64,000 nucleotides of DNA from Gammaproteobacteria bacterium (GTDB lineage Bacteria > Pseudomonadota > Gammaproteobacteria > Magnimaribacterales > AG-339-G14). The stretch spans positions 205,014 through 269,013 of the forward strand of contig BPAJ01000002.1 in NCBI GenBank assembly GCA_019652555.1, read 5' to 3'. The translations under genes and the position numbers were made by a program. A model generated the notes under the pieces. That model searched no databases. It was not told the DNA's origin and saw nothing but the letters and a program-made list of their open reading frames with translations. Of this stretch, positions 26,431-35,965 are shown piece after piece (the stretch's first letter is position 1; each line of letters starts with the position of its first letter).

Positions 26431-27499
26431 TTTTTTTATCCTGAATTGCTTTTAATCTCTTATTAAATATTTTTTCTTTAATTTCTTCTGCTCTAAGACC
26501 GGATGTTTTTACTTTAACTTTTTTAAGTTCTTTCAAGAAAGATTTCCAATTTTTACTTCTTTTTGAAGAAATTATTTTTAACTTTTGAAGTAAGTCTAAT
26601 GAATCTAATAAATATGATTCATTCCTAAAAAAATTCATTTTGTTAAGGCTGGTTAAAAGTTTTTTTTCATTAATATTTTTCTTTTTAATAATTTGAAATA
26701 GTTCATTAAGTGTTTTTCTAAAATTTGTAATTTTATTTGGAACCCTAATCTTTCTTTCAAGAATTTCAGCGTGATTTGAATTTAGATTAATTATTGCCCA
26801 TTTTTCAATAATCATATTTGTTTCATTATCCATTTTTTTAAGAAACTTTAGATTTTTAGAGTAGGTCTTTTCAATTCCATCAAAGTATTTGAGAGCTCCA
26901 ACTTTTTTTAGAGTTGCAAAATATTTACTAGAATTTTTATAACTAAGAGCCTTTTGCGTTTCATCCCAAATTCTTTCTCCAGAAAGAAAATTTATCTCAT
27001 TGTTTAAAGACATTTTTTTTAAAACATTTAAAGAATCTCTGGAAATTGAGAAATTAAAATCAGCTAGTTTTGATTTAAATCTTGCAACTCTAAAAAGCCT
27101 CAAGGGATCTTCGGAAAAAGCTTTGGAAACTATTCTAATTCTTCTGTCTTTAAGGTCTTTAATTCCTCCAAAAGGGTCATATAATTTTCCAGACTCATCC
27201 TTAGCAATAGCATTTATAGTAATGTCTCTTCTTTTTAAATCTTCATTGAGTGAAACGTTAGATTTTGTATTAAAAGAAAAATTTTTATGACCTTTTCCGA
27301 TTTTTATTTCTTTTCTAGCTAAAGCATATTCTTCTTTTGTTTCGGGATGCAAATAAACCGGAAAGTTTTTTCCGACTTGTTTAAAGCCTTGTTTTAACAT
27401 TTCCTTATGAGATGAATTTACAACAACCCAGTCCTTTTCATTGAAAGGAATCCCCAATAACTCGTCTCTTATTGCTCCACCGACTAAGAAAACTTTCAT
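26420..27499 (-). CDS. cca: CCA-adding/tRNA nucleotidyltransferase, class II, without HD domain
   Basis: The enzyme would add or repair CCA at tRNA 3' ends. The head domain matches E. coli Cca: MKVFLVGGAIRDELLGIPF, QVGKNFPVYLHPETKEEYALAR (in blocks), EDLKRRDITINAIAKD and EDPLRLFRVARFKSK. Two oddities stand out. The metal-binding DxD reads NEKDWVVV, so the first Asp is Glu. The C-terminal half is Lys-rich and lacks the HD phosphohydrolase domain, which shortens the protein to 359 aa. It overlaps apaH by four bases. Confidence 0.88.
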   Translation of the reverse strand: MKVFLVGGAIRDELLGIPFNEKDWVVVNSSHKEMLKQGFKQVGKNFPVYLHPETKEEYALARKEIKIGKGHKNFSFNTKSNVSLNEDLKRRDITINAIAKDESGKLYDPFGGIKDLKDRRIRIVSKAFSEDPLRLFRVARFKSKLADFNFSISRDSLNVLKKMSLNNEINFLSGERIWDETQKALSYKNSSKYFATLKKVGALKYFDGIEKTYSKNLKFLKKMDNETNMIIEKWAIINLNSNHAEILERKIRVPNKITNFRKTLNELFQIIKKKNINEKKLLTSLNKMNFFRNESYLLDSLDLLQKLKIISSKRSKNWKSFLKELKKVKVKTSGLRAEEIKEKIFNKRLKAIQDKKNDL

Positions 27500-28317
27500 T
27501 TTTGTTTACTTTTAATTACAAATTTTTTTTGATCTTCCAATCTTAAAAATGTTAATTCTTTTCCCCAACAACATCCAGTATCTAAGGCTATGATATTAGA
27601 TATATCTGTCTTGCCCTGAAGAGCTGCCCAATGGCCAAAGACCAAAAGATCAACATCATTCATTATTTTATTTTCTTTTTTAAACCATGCGACTAAATTA
27701 GAAGGAATGTTTTTTTTTCTGCCTTTGAATGAAAAATTTGGCAATCCATTTTTATTTACAACTCTAACTCTTGTAAAAAAATTTACTAAACCACTAAAAG
27801 AGTCAACTGAATGGAAATTTTTTTTATCTTCAAAAATTTTTTTTAAATTTTTTTTTGGATCATTTATTAATTTCAACTCGCAAAGTTTAGAAAAAGTTTC
27901 AGCCTTTTTAAGCGACATATTTCTTGGAATTCCTGCGTGAACCATGGCAACTTGAATAGCTTTTCTTTTAGTTAAAATTTTTTTTGAGAATACAAAAGGC
28001 TGTTGCAAGAGAAATCTAGCCATTTTTGAACTTTTTTTATGGAACATTTGAGATTGAAAAGTATCTTCATCACTAAGACTTCTATTGTTAAAGAAACAAT
28101 TTAGATAATGTAAGTCATGATTACCTAAGACTATGTGAACTGAATCTTTAATTTTGAAGACATATTCTAAAACTTTAAAAGAGTCTGGACCCCTATTGAT
28201 TAGATCACCTGTAATCCACAAAAAATCTTTTGAACTTTTAAATTTTATTAGCTCTAAACCTTCTTTGAACTCTTCAAAACAACCTTGAATATCACCAACT
28301 GCGTAATTAGCCATCAT
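27496..28317 (-). CDS. apaH: Symmetrical Ap4A hydrolase
   Basis: ApaH splits diadenosine tetraphosphate into two ADP. The 273-aa metallophosphoesterase has YAVGDIQGCFEE, WITGDLINRGPDS and IVLGNHDLHYL, the three metal-binding blocks, and GHWAALQG near the C-terminus. A double ATG at the start leaves the exact start one codon uncertain. It follows rsmA, as in the E. coli surA-pdxA-rsmA-apaG-apaH order, but apaG is absent here. Confidence 0.94.
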   Translation of the reverse strand: MMANYAVGDIQGCFEEFKEGLELIKFKSSKDFLWITGDLINRGPDSFKVLEYVFKIKDSVHIVLGNHDLHYLNCFFNNRSLSDEDTFQSQMFHKKSSKMARFLLQQPFVFSKKILTKRKAIQVAMVHAGIPRNMSLKKAETFSKLCELKLINDPKKNLKKIFEDKKNFHSVDSFSGLVNFFTRVRVVNKNGLPNFSFKGRKKNIPSNLVAWFKKENKIMNDVDLLVFGHWAALQGKTDISNIIALDTGCCWGKELTFLRLEDQKKFVIKSKQK

Positions 28318-29077
28318 CCTTCACCAATGCAGATATTTGAAGAAACTCATTTAAAGATAGTTCGTCTGGACGAAGATTTAAATTCAGATTTAATTTCTTG
28401 ATACTTTCTTTATGAAGGATATCTTCAAGAGAATTGGAAATTTTTTTTCTCTTTTTATTAAACAAAGCCCGCGTAACTTTCTTTAAATTATGCAACTCTT
28501 TTTGATTCACTTTTTTTTTCTTTGGGTAAAATCTTACAAACAAGCTATCTACTTTGGGTTCGGGATTAAAAAATTCCTTTGAAACTTCTTTTAAAATTGT
28601 GACCTCATATAAATAATTGCAAATGACACTTAACCTTCCATAGGATGAAGTCTTTTCGTTTCCAGCACATCTTAATGCAAACTCTTTTTGAAGCATGAAA
28701 TGCATGTCGAGTATTTTTTCATAATGCTTTTCGCACCAATCTAAGATTGGACTTGATATGTTGTAGGGAATATTTCCAATAACTCGAAACTCTTTTGAGG
28801 CATAAATTTCTGAGGGGTTTAGTTTCAAGATATCTCCACCAATAAAAGCATTTATATTTTTCGGAAATTTCTTTTTCAAAAAGATTAATAAATCCTTATC
28901 TAATTCTATTCCAAAATAGGAGTCACAAATATTTACGAGGATTTTTGTTAAGTCTCCCTTTCCCGGACCAATTTCTAAAACTCTATCGTTAGAAGCAACA
29001 TTGATAAGATTAACTAAATCTTCTAATAGTTTTTTGTCTGTTAAAAAGTTTTGCCCAAATCTCTTTTTTGCTTGCAT
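28307..29077 (-). CDS. rsmA: 16S rRNA adenine dimethyltransferase RsmA (KsgA)
   Basis: RsmA dimethylates A1518 and A1519 in helix 45 of 16S rRNA during late 30S assembly. The 256-aa protein has KRFGQNFLTD, the SAM site RVLEIGPGKGDLTKIL and the catalytic motif IV GNIPYNISSPIL, plus EPKVDSLFVRF. All are canonical. It sits between pdxA and apaH, one base from the pdxA stop and overlapping apaH by 11 bases. Confidence 0.96.
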   Translation of the reverse strand: MQAKKRFGQNFLTDKKLLEDLVNLINVASNDRVLEIGPGKGDLTKILVNICDSYFGIELDKDLLIFLKKKFPKNINAFIGGDILKLNPSEIYASKEFRVIGNIPYNISSPILDWCEKHYEKILDMHFMLQKEFALRCAGNEKTSSYGRLSVICNYLYEVTILKEVSKEFFNPEPKVDSLFVRFYPKKKKVNQKELHNLKKVTRALFNKKRKKISNSLEDILHKESIKKLNLNLNLRPDELSLNEFLQISALVKDDG

Positions 29078-29078
29078 T

Positions 29079-30023
29079 TTAAAGCAGAGAAAAAGATGTC
29101 TTTAAAGCTTCGTCCATGCTAGAAAAATCAGCTTTATTTTTTCCTGCTATTTCATAAGCTGTTCCATGATCTACCGAAATTCTTATAAAAGGTAATCCCA
29201 TAGTTACATTTAGCGTATTGCCAAAACCCATTGATTTAATTACGGGTAATCCCTGATCATGATACATGGCAAGAAAAACATCGTACTTATTTATATTTTC
29301 TTCAATAAATGCCGTATCTGCAGATATTGGGCCAAAAACATTTTTAGGGGAGGAATTCACGAAAGGTTTCAATATTTCCTCTTCTTCATGACCAATATAA
29401 CCTCCTTCGCCGGCATGTGGATTAAGTCCCAAAAGACAGATAGACGGATTTTTAATTTTCCAAGTATTTTCAAACTCATCAGAAATAATAGAAATGGTAT
29501 TTTCCAGATTTTTTTTTGAAATTTTGGATGGTACTTCAGAGAGAGGAATGTGAGTAGTAAGAAGAGCAATCTTTAATTTTTTGTTCATTAAAAGCATTAC
29601 TACTTTTTTAACATTAGCAATATCTGCTAGAAACTCCGTATGACCTGAGAATTCAAATCCAGATTGATTAATCAATTCTTTATTTACCGGCCCAGTAATA
29701 AGACCTTTAAACTCATTTTTGAGACAACCTAGAGCACCGTGAGAAAGAATATCAATAATATAGTTTGCATTGCCTACATCTGGATTGCCTATCGAAACAT
29801 TATTCTTTAAAGGAAAATGTTTGAAAATAACGCCTTCTTCATCAGAATCCTCTTCGATCAAATTAAGATCAAGATTGTTTTGGCTAATGAGGTTTTGATA
29901 TAAATTTTTATCTCCAGCCAGGATAAAGTTGTTTTGTATCTTTTTATTTTTTGATAAGGCTTTAAGAGTTACTTCGGGGCCAATGCCAGCAGGATCACCC
30001 GGCGAAATAAAAAATTTGGTCAT
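29079..30023 (-). CDS. pdxA: 4-hydroxythreonine-4-phosphate dehydrogenase
   Basis: PdxA oxidises 4-phosphohydroxy-L-threonine in the DXP-dependent vitamin B6 pathway. The 314-aa protein starts FFISPGDPAGIGPEV, has LITGPVNKELI and SGHTEFLA (metal-binding His), NPHAGEGGYIGHEE, and AMYHDQGLPVIKSMGF with the third His. It overlaps the surA stop by four bases within the lptD-surA-pdxA-rsmA-apaH run. Confidence 0.96.
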   Translation of the reverse strand: MTKFFISPGDPAGIGPEVTLKALSKNKKIQNNFILAGDKNLYQNLISQNNLDLNLIEEDSDEEGVIFKHFPLKNNVSIGNPDVGNANYIIDILSHGALGCLKNEFKGLITGPVNKELINQSGFEFSGHTEFLADIANVKKVVMLLMNKKLKIALLTTHIPLSEVPSKISKKNLENTISIISDEFENTWKIKNPSICLLGLNPHAGEGGYIGHEEEEILKPFVNSSPKNVFGPISADTAFIEENINKYDVFLAMYHDQGLPVIKSMGFGNTLNVTMGLPFIRISVDHGTAYEIAGKNKADFSSMDEALKTSFSLL

Positions 30024-31276
30024 GAAGAAATTTTTATGTCTACAAAAGCTTCAGATCTAATTTCTTCAAGGGTATTTTGCAGTTGTTCTCTATATTTTCT
30101 TTGAAAAAGAATACCAAAAGCCTTATCTTTCAAACGTTCATCTGAAATATTTTTTTCTCTTCTATCCAAGACTTTCAAAAAATGCCAACCGAAAGCACTC
30201 TTAAATGGCTTACTTACCTCACCAATTTTTGTCTCCATCATTACCTTTTCAAAAGTCTTATCATAAATCCCCTCAGGAGCCCAATCGAGTTTTCCACCAT
30301 CTAGCTTTGAGCCGGGATCGTCAGAATATACTCTCGCCAAGATGCTCATTTCTTCCCCTTTGCTTTGTCTTTCATGCAATTCATTTATTAGATCTTTTGA
30401 TTGTTTTTCACTTCTAATTTCAGATTCTTCTATCAGAATATGTTGAACAAGTGTTTGAGATTCAATCTGAATAGTTTCGCCCCTTATATCTTCTAATTGA
30501 AGAAGGTGAAGTCCGGCTCCACTTTTTATTGGCCCGTAAACTTCCATTTTTTTCATTTTGTTTAAATGATCTACAAATAAAGTAGGAATGTTTGACTTTG
30601 TTCTCCAGTCTAAATTCCCATTGTCCCCATTGTTGAATAAACTTGAATATTTTTTTGTCGCTTCAGAAAAAGATAGTCCGTTATTTATCTCTTTAATGAC
30701 TTCCAAAGCTTTGCTTTGATTCTCTTCATCACTGTCATTTTTTAATAAAATTTGATTAATCTTATATTCAATGGATATCAAGTTTTGACCTTCAGCAGAG
30801 TCAATGTAATTTAACAATTCCTGATCTGAAACAATAATTTTTGGCCTTACTAAACCTGACTGAACTCTCCTGATAATCATTTCTTTCTTCAACGACTCTC
30901 TAAAGTCTTTGAATGAGTTATTTTCACCTTCAATTTTCTTTTTCAATTCCTGCAGACTAAGACCGTCCTCTTCAGCATATCTTACTAAGGACTCATTAAG
31001 TTCTTGATCACTTATTCTGATTCCAAATTTCTCACCTTTTTGCAAAAGTATTTCATCCATAATCAATCTTTCGGTAACTCTCGAAAAAAGAATTTCCCTA
31101 GGAGGAAGCCTTTCACCACTTTCTTCAAAATTCTTTACTGTATTTTCTAAAGCTTCATTCAATTCAGATTCCATAATTATTCCTTCATCGACAATAATCG
31201 CAATTCGATCTATAAAGCTTATTTCCGAAATTAATGTGTTTGCGAAAATGAGGAATATTAACGTTCTTAAAATCAT
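30020..31276 (-). CDS. surA: Periplasmic chaperone/peptidyl-prolyl isomerase SurA
   Basis: SurA escorts outer-membrane proteins, including LptD, across the periplasm. A signal peptide (ILRTLIFLIFANTLISEISF) precedes the N-terminal chaperone domain that begins IDRIAIIVDEGIIMESELNEAL. Two parvulin domains follow, with the second containing VQHILIEE, LARVYSDDPGSKLDGGKLDW and FGWHFLKVLDRRE. The length of 418 aa is close to that of E. coli (428). It overlaps lptD by four bases, consistent with coupled expression. Confidence 0.95.
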   Translation of the reverse strand: MILRTLIFLIFANTLISEISFIDRIAIIVDEGIIMESELNEALENTVKNFEESGERLPPREILFSRVTERLIMDEILLQKGEKFGIRISDQELNESLVRYAEEDGLSLQELKKKIEGENNSFKDFRESLKKEMIIRRVQSGLVRPKIIVSDQELLNYIDSAEGQNLISIEYKINQILLKNDSDEENQSKALEVIKEINNGLSFSEATKKYSSLFNNGDNGNLDWRTKSNIPTLFVDHLNKMKKMEVYGPIKSGAGLHLLQLEDIRGETIQIESQTLVQHILIEESEIRSEKQSKDLINELHERQSKGEEMSILARVYSDDPGSKLDGGKLDWAPEGIYDKTFEKVMMETKIGEVSKPFKSAFGWHFLKVLDRREKNISDERLKDKAFGILFQRKYREQLQNTLEEIRSEAFVDIKISS

Positions 31277-33321
31277 AGTGTTCTTCTTTTTAAATAACTC
31301 TCTTTTGGCCTTCCAAGAGATCCTAGCCCCTTGAGTTCAAAATAAATTCTCAAACGGTCCTTATGATAATCTTTAAATATATCTTTTTCCAAAATACTTA
31401 TCCAATCTAGCTCCAAAGATTTCATATAGGCAATGCCAACAATAAACCCATCATTTTCATAATCAATTGAAAATACATTAGTGATATTTTTTTTCGTTTC
31501 AATATCGTTGATGAATTTAAATCCACCACTCCAATTTTTTGAGAAATTTAATGAAGCAACGAATTCTAAGGAGTTAATTTCTTTCTTACTGAGTGCATTT
31601 TGATCAAAATCAAAAATTTGAATATTTTTTATGAGACTATGCTTCAAAGAAAGTCTGTAATCATCAGAATTAAAATTTAGAGTATTTTTATAGGAGCTAA
31701 AGTTATTTTCACTATCAACAGAAATTCTTGAAATGTAATTTATTTTTCCATTCTTTCTATAATCTATTTCCAAAGAAAATGGGTCCGGAAAATCTATCTT
31801 TAAATTCTTATAAAATAAACTTTTTGTACCTATTGTGTAGAGCTTTTCAAGCTTTATGTTTAATTTACTTTTATTAGTATCAAAAACTGAAAATTTAGAT
31901 CCAACATTTATATCTTTTTGATAGCTCATGAATACATCCCCAAATGTTTGACCTTCATTTATAGAAGATAGCTTCAAACCAGAGTCAACCTTGACTTCGT
32001 TAATAATTTTTTTTTGATCAGATAAAGCTAAATTTAAAAAAGGCTCAATATAAACTTTGGAAGTTTTATTTTTTTTAAAAAACTTCAGAGATTGATCCAA
32101 ATATAAAATAGGAAGAAATTCACTAAAATTTTGATTGTCGTAATCTTTGTAAGAATAATTTAAAGCAAGAGAAGTTCTCAAGAAATAATTATTTTTGGTA
32201 AAAGCATGTGAAAACTCAGGTTTTAAGTTGATTCGCATAAGGCTTTGTTTATTAGCGTTTCTAAAGGCACCGCCTTTGCTGAAAAAAGCAAAATCCATAT
32301 TAAGGTTGAAATTAAATTTGTTTTTATTTAAAAAATAATTCAGCTCTAACCCGGGAAGCCTTTGAAATTGGTTTTTTGCAAGTGGATTAGTAAGTTTGAA
32401 AGAGTTGAAATCCGTTTTTATTTTCAAATTCTTACTAAAAAAATTTAAATCAATTTTTTGAGGTAATATGTAAGTTCTCGATAAGCCGCTGAGAAAACTT
32501 CCCAAGTCTGATAGATAAAACGGATCTCCTGAAGAAGAAATATCAAAATTTAAAAATATAGAGTCTTTAAATTTTTGCTCATGAAAAAAGTTATACGACC
32601 ACCTAAAATCATCTCTTTCAAGAATGTTGAATGAAGATTCATCATCTTTTAAAAAAGAAGAATTGAAATATCCCTCATAGCCTTGACCTAAGTATCTAAG
32701 TTGGTTTGTTAATCCATATCCTCTTTGAGTCATCAATCTCGGCTCAACAGTAAGGTCAAGATTTTCTTTAAGGTTGAGATAAACCGGAATTTTTACATCA
32801 AGACCCGATCTTTCATTTATGGAGATTTCTGGAAGAAGAATGCCACTTTTTCTTTTTGCGCTTATAGGAAAATTTGCATTATTCAAATACGCTAGAGTCC
32901 TACCTTGCACTTTGAGCTTACTTTTTTTTGCTGCAAGGGTATTGTTACTGTTTAGGAATTTCAATTCTTCCGACTCAACCCACCAAATTTTATCTTCACA
33001 AGGACAGGTTGAAAATTCAACATTCCTCATTATTGTTTCATTTTCAGAAATGCTTACAAAATTAGTTTGTCCATAAAGAAAGTCATCTAAGGAAGAAAAA
33101 CTAATTTTTTCGCTGGAAAATACTTTATTTTTATTATCTAAACTTACTTGATCGGCTTTAAATAAAAGATTTTCTATTTTTAGAGATACATTACCTTCAA
33201 GTAACAGAAGTTCATTTTCAGTGTCAAAAGAAGTCTTGTCAGCCTCAAATTCAATATTAGAAGCAAATATGCTTCCAAAATAAAAAGCAGTGAAAAAAAG
33301 AAAATTAAATATCTTATTCAA
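31273..33321 (-). CDS. lptD: LPS-assembly outer-membrane protein LptD
   Basis: LptD with LptE inserts lipopolysaccharide into the outer leaflet. A signal peptide (about 1-21) is followed by a LptA-like beta-jellyroll (NIEFEADKTSFDTENELLLLEGNVSL, in blocks) and then the large beta-barrel. At 682 aa it is shorter than E. coli LptD (784). Its only cysteines are a CPC pair (residues 106 and 108). The C-terminal pair needed for the canonical interdomain disulfides is missing. The start appears to be TTG. It heads the surA-pdxA-rsmA-apaH run. Confidence 0.93.
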   Translation of the reverse strand: MNKIFNFLFFTAFYFGSIFASNIEFEADKTSFDTENELLLLEGNVSLKIENLLFKADQVSLDNKNKVFSSEKISFSSLDDFLYGQTNFVSISENETIMRNVEFSTCPCEDKIWWVESEELKFLNSNNTLAAKKSKLKVQGRTLAYLNNANFPISAKRKSGILLPEISINERSGLDVKIPVYLNLKENLDLTVEPRLMTQRGYGLTNQLRYLGQGYEGYFNSSFLKDDESSFNILERDDFRWSYNFFHEQKFKDSIFLNFDISSSGDPFYLSDLGSFLSGLSRTYILPQKIDLNFFSKNLKIKTDFNSFKLTNPLAKNQFQRLPGLELNYFLNKNKFNFNLNMDFAFFSKGGAFRNANKQSLMRINLKPEFSHAFTKNNYFLRTSLALNYSYKDYDNQNFSEFLPILYLDQSLKFFKKNKTSKVYIEPFLNLALSDQKKIINEVKVDSGLKLSSINEGQTFGDVFMSYQKDINVGSKFSVFDTNKSKLNIKLEKLYTIGTKSLFYKNLKIDFPDPFSLEIDYRKNGKINYISRISVDSENNFSSYKNTLNFNSDDYRLSLKHSLIKNIQIFDFDQNALSKKEINSLEFVASLNFSKNWSGGFKFINDIETKKNITNVFSIDYENDGFIVGIAYMKSLELDWISILEKDIFKDYHKDRLRIYFELKGLGSLGRPKESYLKRRTL

Positions 33322-33364
33322 GAATGCTATTTTACCTTTAAAAGTATTTAATATTAGAGATATA

Positions 33365-33380
33365 CAGAATTTTAATTCTG
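33365..33380. repeat. 16-bp palindrome between divergent lptD and SDR genes
   Basis: CAGAATTTTAATTCTG has perfect 7-bp arms around TT. It lies 44 bp before the lptD start and 32 bp before the SDR start. It could be an operator for a dimeric regulator, but short AT-rich palindromes also arise by chance in such a genome. Confidence 0.4.
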
Positions 33381-33411
33381 TTTAAAATAATTCTTTTAAA
33401 AAGGAACTTTT

Positions 33412-34272
33412 ATGAGCAAATTAACAAACAAAACTTTATTCGTTTCAGGAGCCTCTAGAGGAATTGGACTAGCAATTGCTAAAAAAGCTGCTGAAGATGG
33501 AGCAAATGTGATTTTAGCTGCTAAAACAGCTGAACCGCACCCAAAACTTCCAGGAACAATTTATACAGCCGCTGAAGAAATTGAAGAAGCTGGAGGAAAG
33601 GCTTTTCCTGTTCTATGTGATGTCAGGTTTGAAGATCAATTGGAGGAAGCTGTGAACAAGGGAGCTGATCATTTTGGAGGGATTGATATATGTGTGAATA
33701 ATGCTAGTGCTATTCAATTGACTAATACCCTCCAAACCGACATGAAAAGATATGATTTAATGAACCAAATAAATACAAGGGGAACTTTTTTAACTTCAAA
33801 GAAGTGTCTACCTTTTTTGCTAAAAGCTGAAAATCCACATATTTTAAATTTATCTCCACCTTTGGATATGAATCCCAAGTGGTTTGCAAATAGTGTGGCT
33901 TACTCGATTGCTAAATTTGGGATGAGTCTTTGTGTATTGGGAATGGCAGAAGAATTTAAAGAACAAGGTGTTGCAGTAAATGCTTTGTGGCCCAGAACCG
34001 CTATTGCAACCGCAGCAGTAAAAAACATACTTGGCGGAGACGAAACTGTTAAAGTCTCTCGAACTCCAGAAATTATGGCAGATGCTGCCTATGTAATCCT
34101 CACAAAAGACTCTAAAGAGTTCACGGGTAACTTTTGTATAGATGATAATTTGTTAGCCGATAATGGAGTGAAAGACTTTTCAAAATATGCGGAAGTGCCT
34201 TTTGCTCAGTTAGCGCCAGATTTTTTTGTGCCAGATGACATTCCTCCCCCTCAGGCAGCGATAGACTCCTGA
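33412..34272 (+). CDS. SDR oxidoreductase, HSDL2-like
   Basis: A 286-aa short-chain dehydrogenase. It has TLFVSGASRGIGLAIAKKAA for cofactor binding, CVNNASAIQL, and VAYSIAKFGMSLCVLGMA with the catalytic YxxxK, followed by VNALWPRTAIATAA. The extended loop after strand 2 (AAKTAEPHPKLPGTIYTAAEEIEEAGG, in blocks) is characteristic of HSDL2-like and citronellol-type SDRs. The substrate is unknown, probably a lipid-derived or terpenoid alcohol. A good AAGGA ribosome site precedes the ATG. amgK follows after four bases. Confidence 0.87.
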   Translation: MSKLTNKTLFVSGASRGIGLAIAKKAAEDGANVILAAKTAEPHPKLPGTIYTAAEEIEEAGGKAFPVLCDVRFEDQLEEAVNKGADHFGGIDICVNNASAIQLTNTLQTDMKRYDLMNQINTRGTFLTSKKCLPFLLKAENPHILNLSPPLDMNPKWFANSVAYSIAKFGMSLCVLGMAEEFKEQGVAVNALWPRTAIATAAVKNILGGDETVKVSRTPEIMADAAYVILTKDSKEFTGNFCIDDNLLADNGVKDFSKYAEVPFAQLAPDFFVPDDIPPPQAAIDS

Positions 34273-34276
34273 AGCT

Positions 34277-35296
34277 TTGATTCAGTCAGGCGATATTTCT
34301 GCTGAATCCCTGAATTGGATATCAGAGAGTATTGGTGTGTCAAATGAAGAGATTCTCTCTAAAGGCCAAAAACTTCGAATAGAGTCCAGTCAAAGGACAT
34401 TTTTTCGAATTCCTTTCAAAGATAAAAGCTCGATATTAATGGTGGTTCCTGAGGGAATAGATGAAAGTATTGAGTCTTTTTACACAAAAGCAGAAATTTT
34501 TAAAAAGGCAAATGTTAATGTGCCAGTCATTTATTTTAAAAATGACTCGCTTGGAAATTTGATCGTTGAAGATTTTGGCGATGACGTTTTGCAATTTTAC
34601 TTGAATGAGAAAAATTCAAACAAATTAATCAAATTAGCTATAGAACAAATTCATAAAATTGAAGTAATAAAGCCAGACGAAAGGATATTTTCTGATTTTG
34701 AAAAAATTACAGAAAATAATTTATACCTATTTAAAAGATTCTTTTTAGAAGAGTTTTTAGAAGTAACTGAGCTAGAAAACTTAAAAGAAGAAATTGACGA
34801 ATTTTATTCGATAATCATCTCTGAGCTTAAAGATAATCCAAAGGTCATAAATCATTATGACTTTGAATCAAGAAATCTAATTTCATTGTCAGAAAAAAAA
34901 ATTGGTGTAATTGATTTTCAAGATGCATTGATAGGACCTTTGGGTATAGATTTAGCTTCCATCTTCAAAGATCTCTACAAGAAGTGGACAAAAGAAGAAA
35001 TATTAGAATGGCTTGATTTTTATGTTGAAAATTCTCAAATTGTTAAAACTGCCTCACTTAAAACTGCAGAAGTAAAAAGAATGGTTGATATTGCTAGTCT
35101 TCAAAGACAGACAAGGATTTTAGGTAAATTATCTCAAGTATTTTTAGAATTAAAAAGGTCAGCGAGATTGAAAGATTTTAAGACCATTCTTAAATATTTA
35201 ATGACTACTTCTTTAGAATACGATGAGACAAAACGATATAGTGATTTCTTTAAAAATTTAATACCTATTTTGGAGCAAAGGTTAAAAACACTATGA
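34277..35296 (+). CDS. amgK: AmgK-like anomeric sugar kinase (N-acetylmuramate/N-acetylglucosamine kinase)
   Basis: A 339-aa APH-fold kinase. VINHYDFESRNLI is its catalytic loop (HxDxxxxN) and GVIDFQDALIGPLGIDLAS its metal-binding segment, both as in AmgK/COG3178. AmgK phosphorylates recycled MurNAc at C1, and MurU, encoded next, makes UDP-MurNAc. Four bases overlap the murU start. The start is a TTG four bases after the SDR stop, with no better ATG nearby. In Pseudomonas the amgK-murU pair also lies divergent from lptD, supporting the call. Confidence 0.9.
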   Translation: MIQSGDISAESLNWISESIGVSNEEILSKGQKLRIESSQRTFFRIPFKDKSSILMVVPEGIDESIESFYTKAEIFKKANVNVPVIYFKNDSLGNLIVEDFGDDVLQFYLNEKNSNKLIKLAIEQIHKIEVIKPDERIFSDFEKITENNLYLFKRFFLEEFLEVTELENLKEEIDEFYSIIISELKDNPKVINHYDFESRNLISLSEKKIGVIDFQDALIGPLGIDLASIFKDLYKKWTKEEILEWLDFYVENSQIVKTASLKTAEVKRMVDIASLQRQTRILGKLSQVFLELKRSARLKDFKTILKYLMTTSLEYDETKRYSDFFKNLIPILEQRLKTL

Positions 35297-35952
35297 AAAT
35301 TTTTATTCTGGCAGCTGGTTTTGGAAAAAGGCTAAGACCTTTTACAAAAAAATTACCTAAGCCATTAATAAAAATTAAAAAAAAGCCTCTTATTCATTGG
35401 AACCTTTTAAAGATCAGAAAGGCAGGTTTCAAAAATATAGTCATAAACACTCACTATCTATCAAATAAAATTATTAGATCGGTGGGTTCAGGGAAAAAAT
35501 ATGGTTTAAAAATCACTTATTCTCATGAGGAAGAAATTAAAGGTACTGGCGGGGCTTTAGTAACAGCTAAAAAGATTATTCAAAAAGAACCTTTTTTGTT
35601 AATCAGCGGAGATCTTTGGAGTGATTATCCTATTGAAAAATTTTTAGATTTTAAATTGAAAAAAGCGGCTCATTTAATTTTCGTCAGAGAAAAAAAATCA
35701 AAAGATGCATATCTTGAAGCTGGCATCGTAAAAAATTCAAAAACAAAAAATAATTTAACTTATGCAGGCATTGCTGTAATAAATCCAAAAATTTTTAAAG
35801 GTTTAAAAGAGGATTATTATGATTTGTGGACTGATTTACTTCAAAAATATGTAAAACAAAATGAAGTTACAGGAGAGATTTATTCAGGCGATTTAATAAA
35901 TTTAAACTCAAAAAAAGAGTTGAACTTGTTAGACGGGTTAGTAGTCGAATAG
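35293..35952 (+). CDS. murU: MurU-like sugar-1-phosphate nucleotidyltransferase
   Basis: The 219-aa protein begins with the nucleotidyltransferase signature [20 protein letters not shown] and PKPLIKI. It continues with [22 protein letters not shown] and [12 protein letters not shown], where the Asp binds metal. MurU uridylylates MurNAc-1-phosphate in cell-wall recycling, bypassing de novo synthesis. The sequence is unusually Lys-rich, in keeping with AT-rich codon use. It overlaps amgK and is followed by rpe. Confidence 0.91.
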   Translation: MKIFILAAGFGKRLRPFTKKLPKPLIKIKKKPLIHWNLLKIRKAGFKNIVINTHYLSNKIIRSVGSGKKYGLKITYSHEEEIKGTGGALVTAKKIIQKEPFLLISGDLWSDYPIEKFLDFKLKKAAHLIFVREKKSKDAYLEAGIVKNSKTKNNLTYAGIAVINPKIFKGLKEDYYDLWTDLLQKYVKQNEVTGEIYSGDLINLNSKKELNLLDGLVVE

Positions 35953-35965
35953 TAAACTTCTGTTT

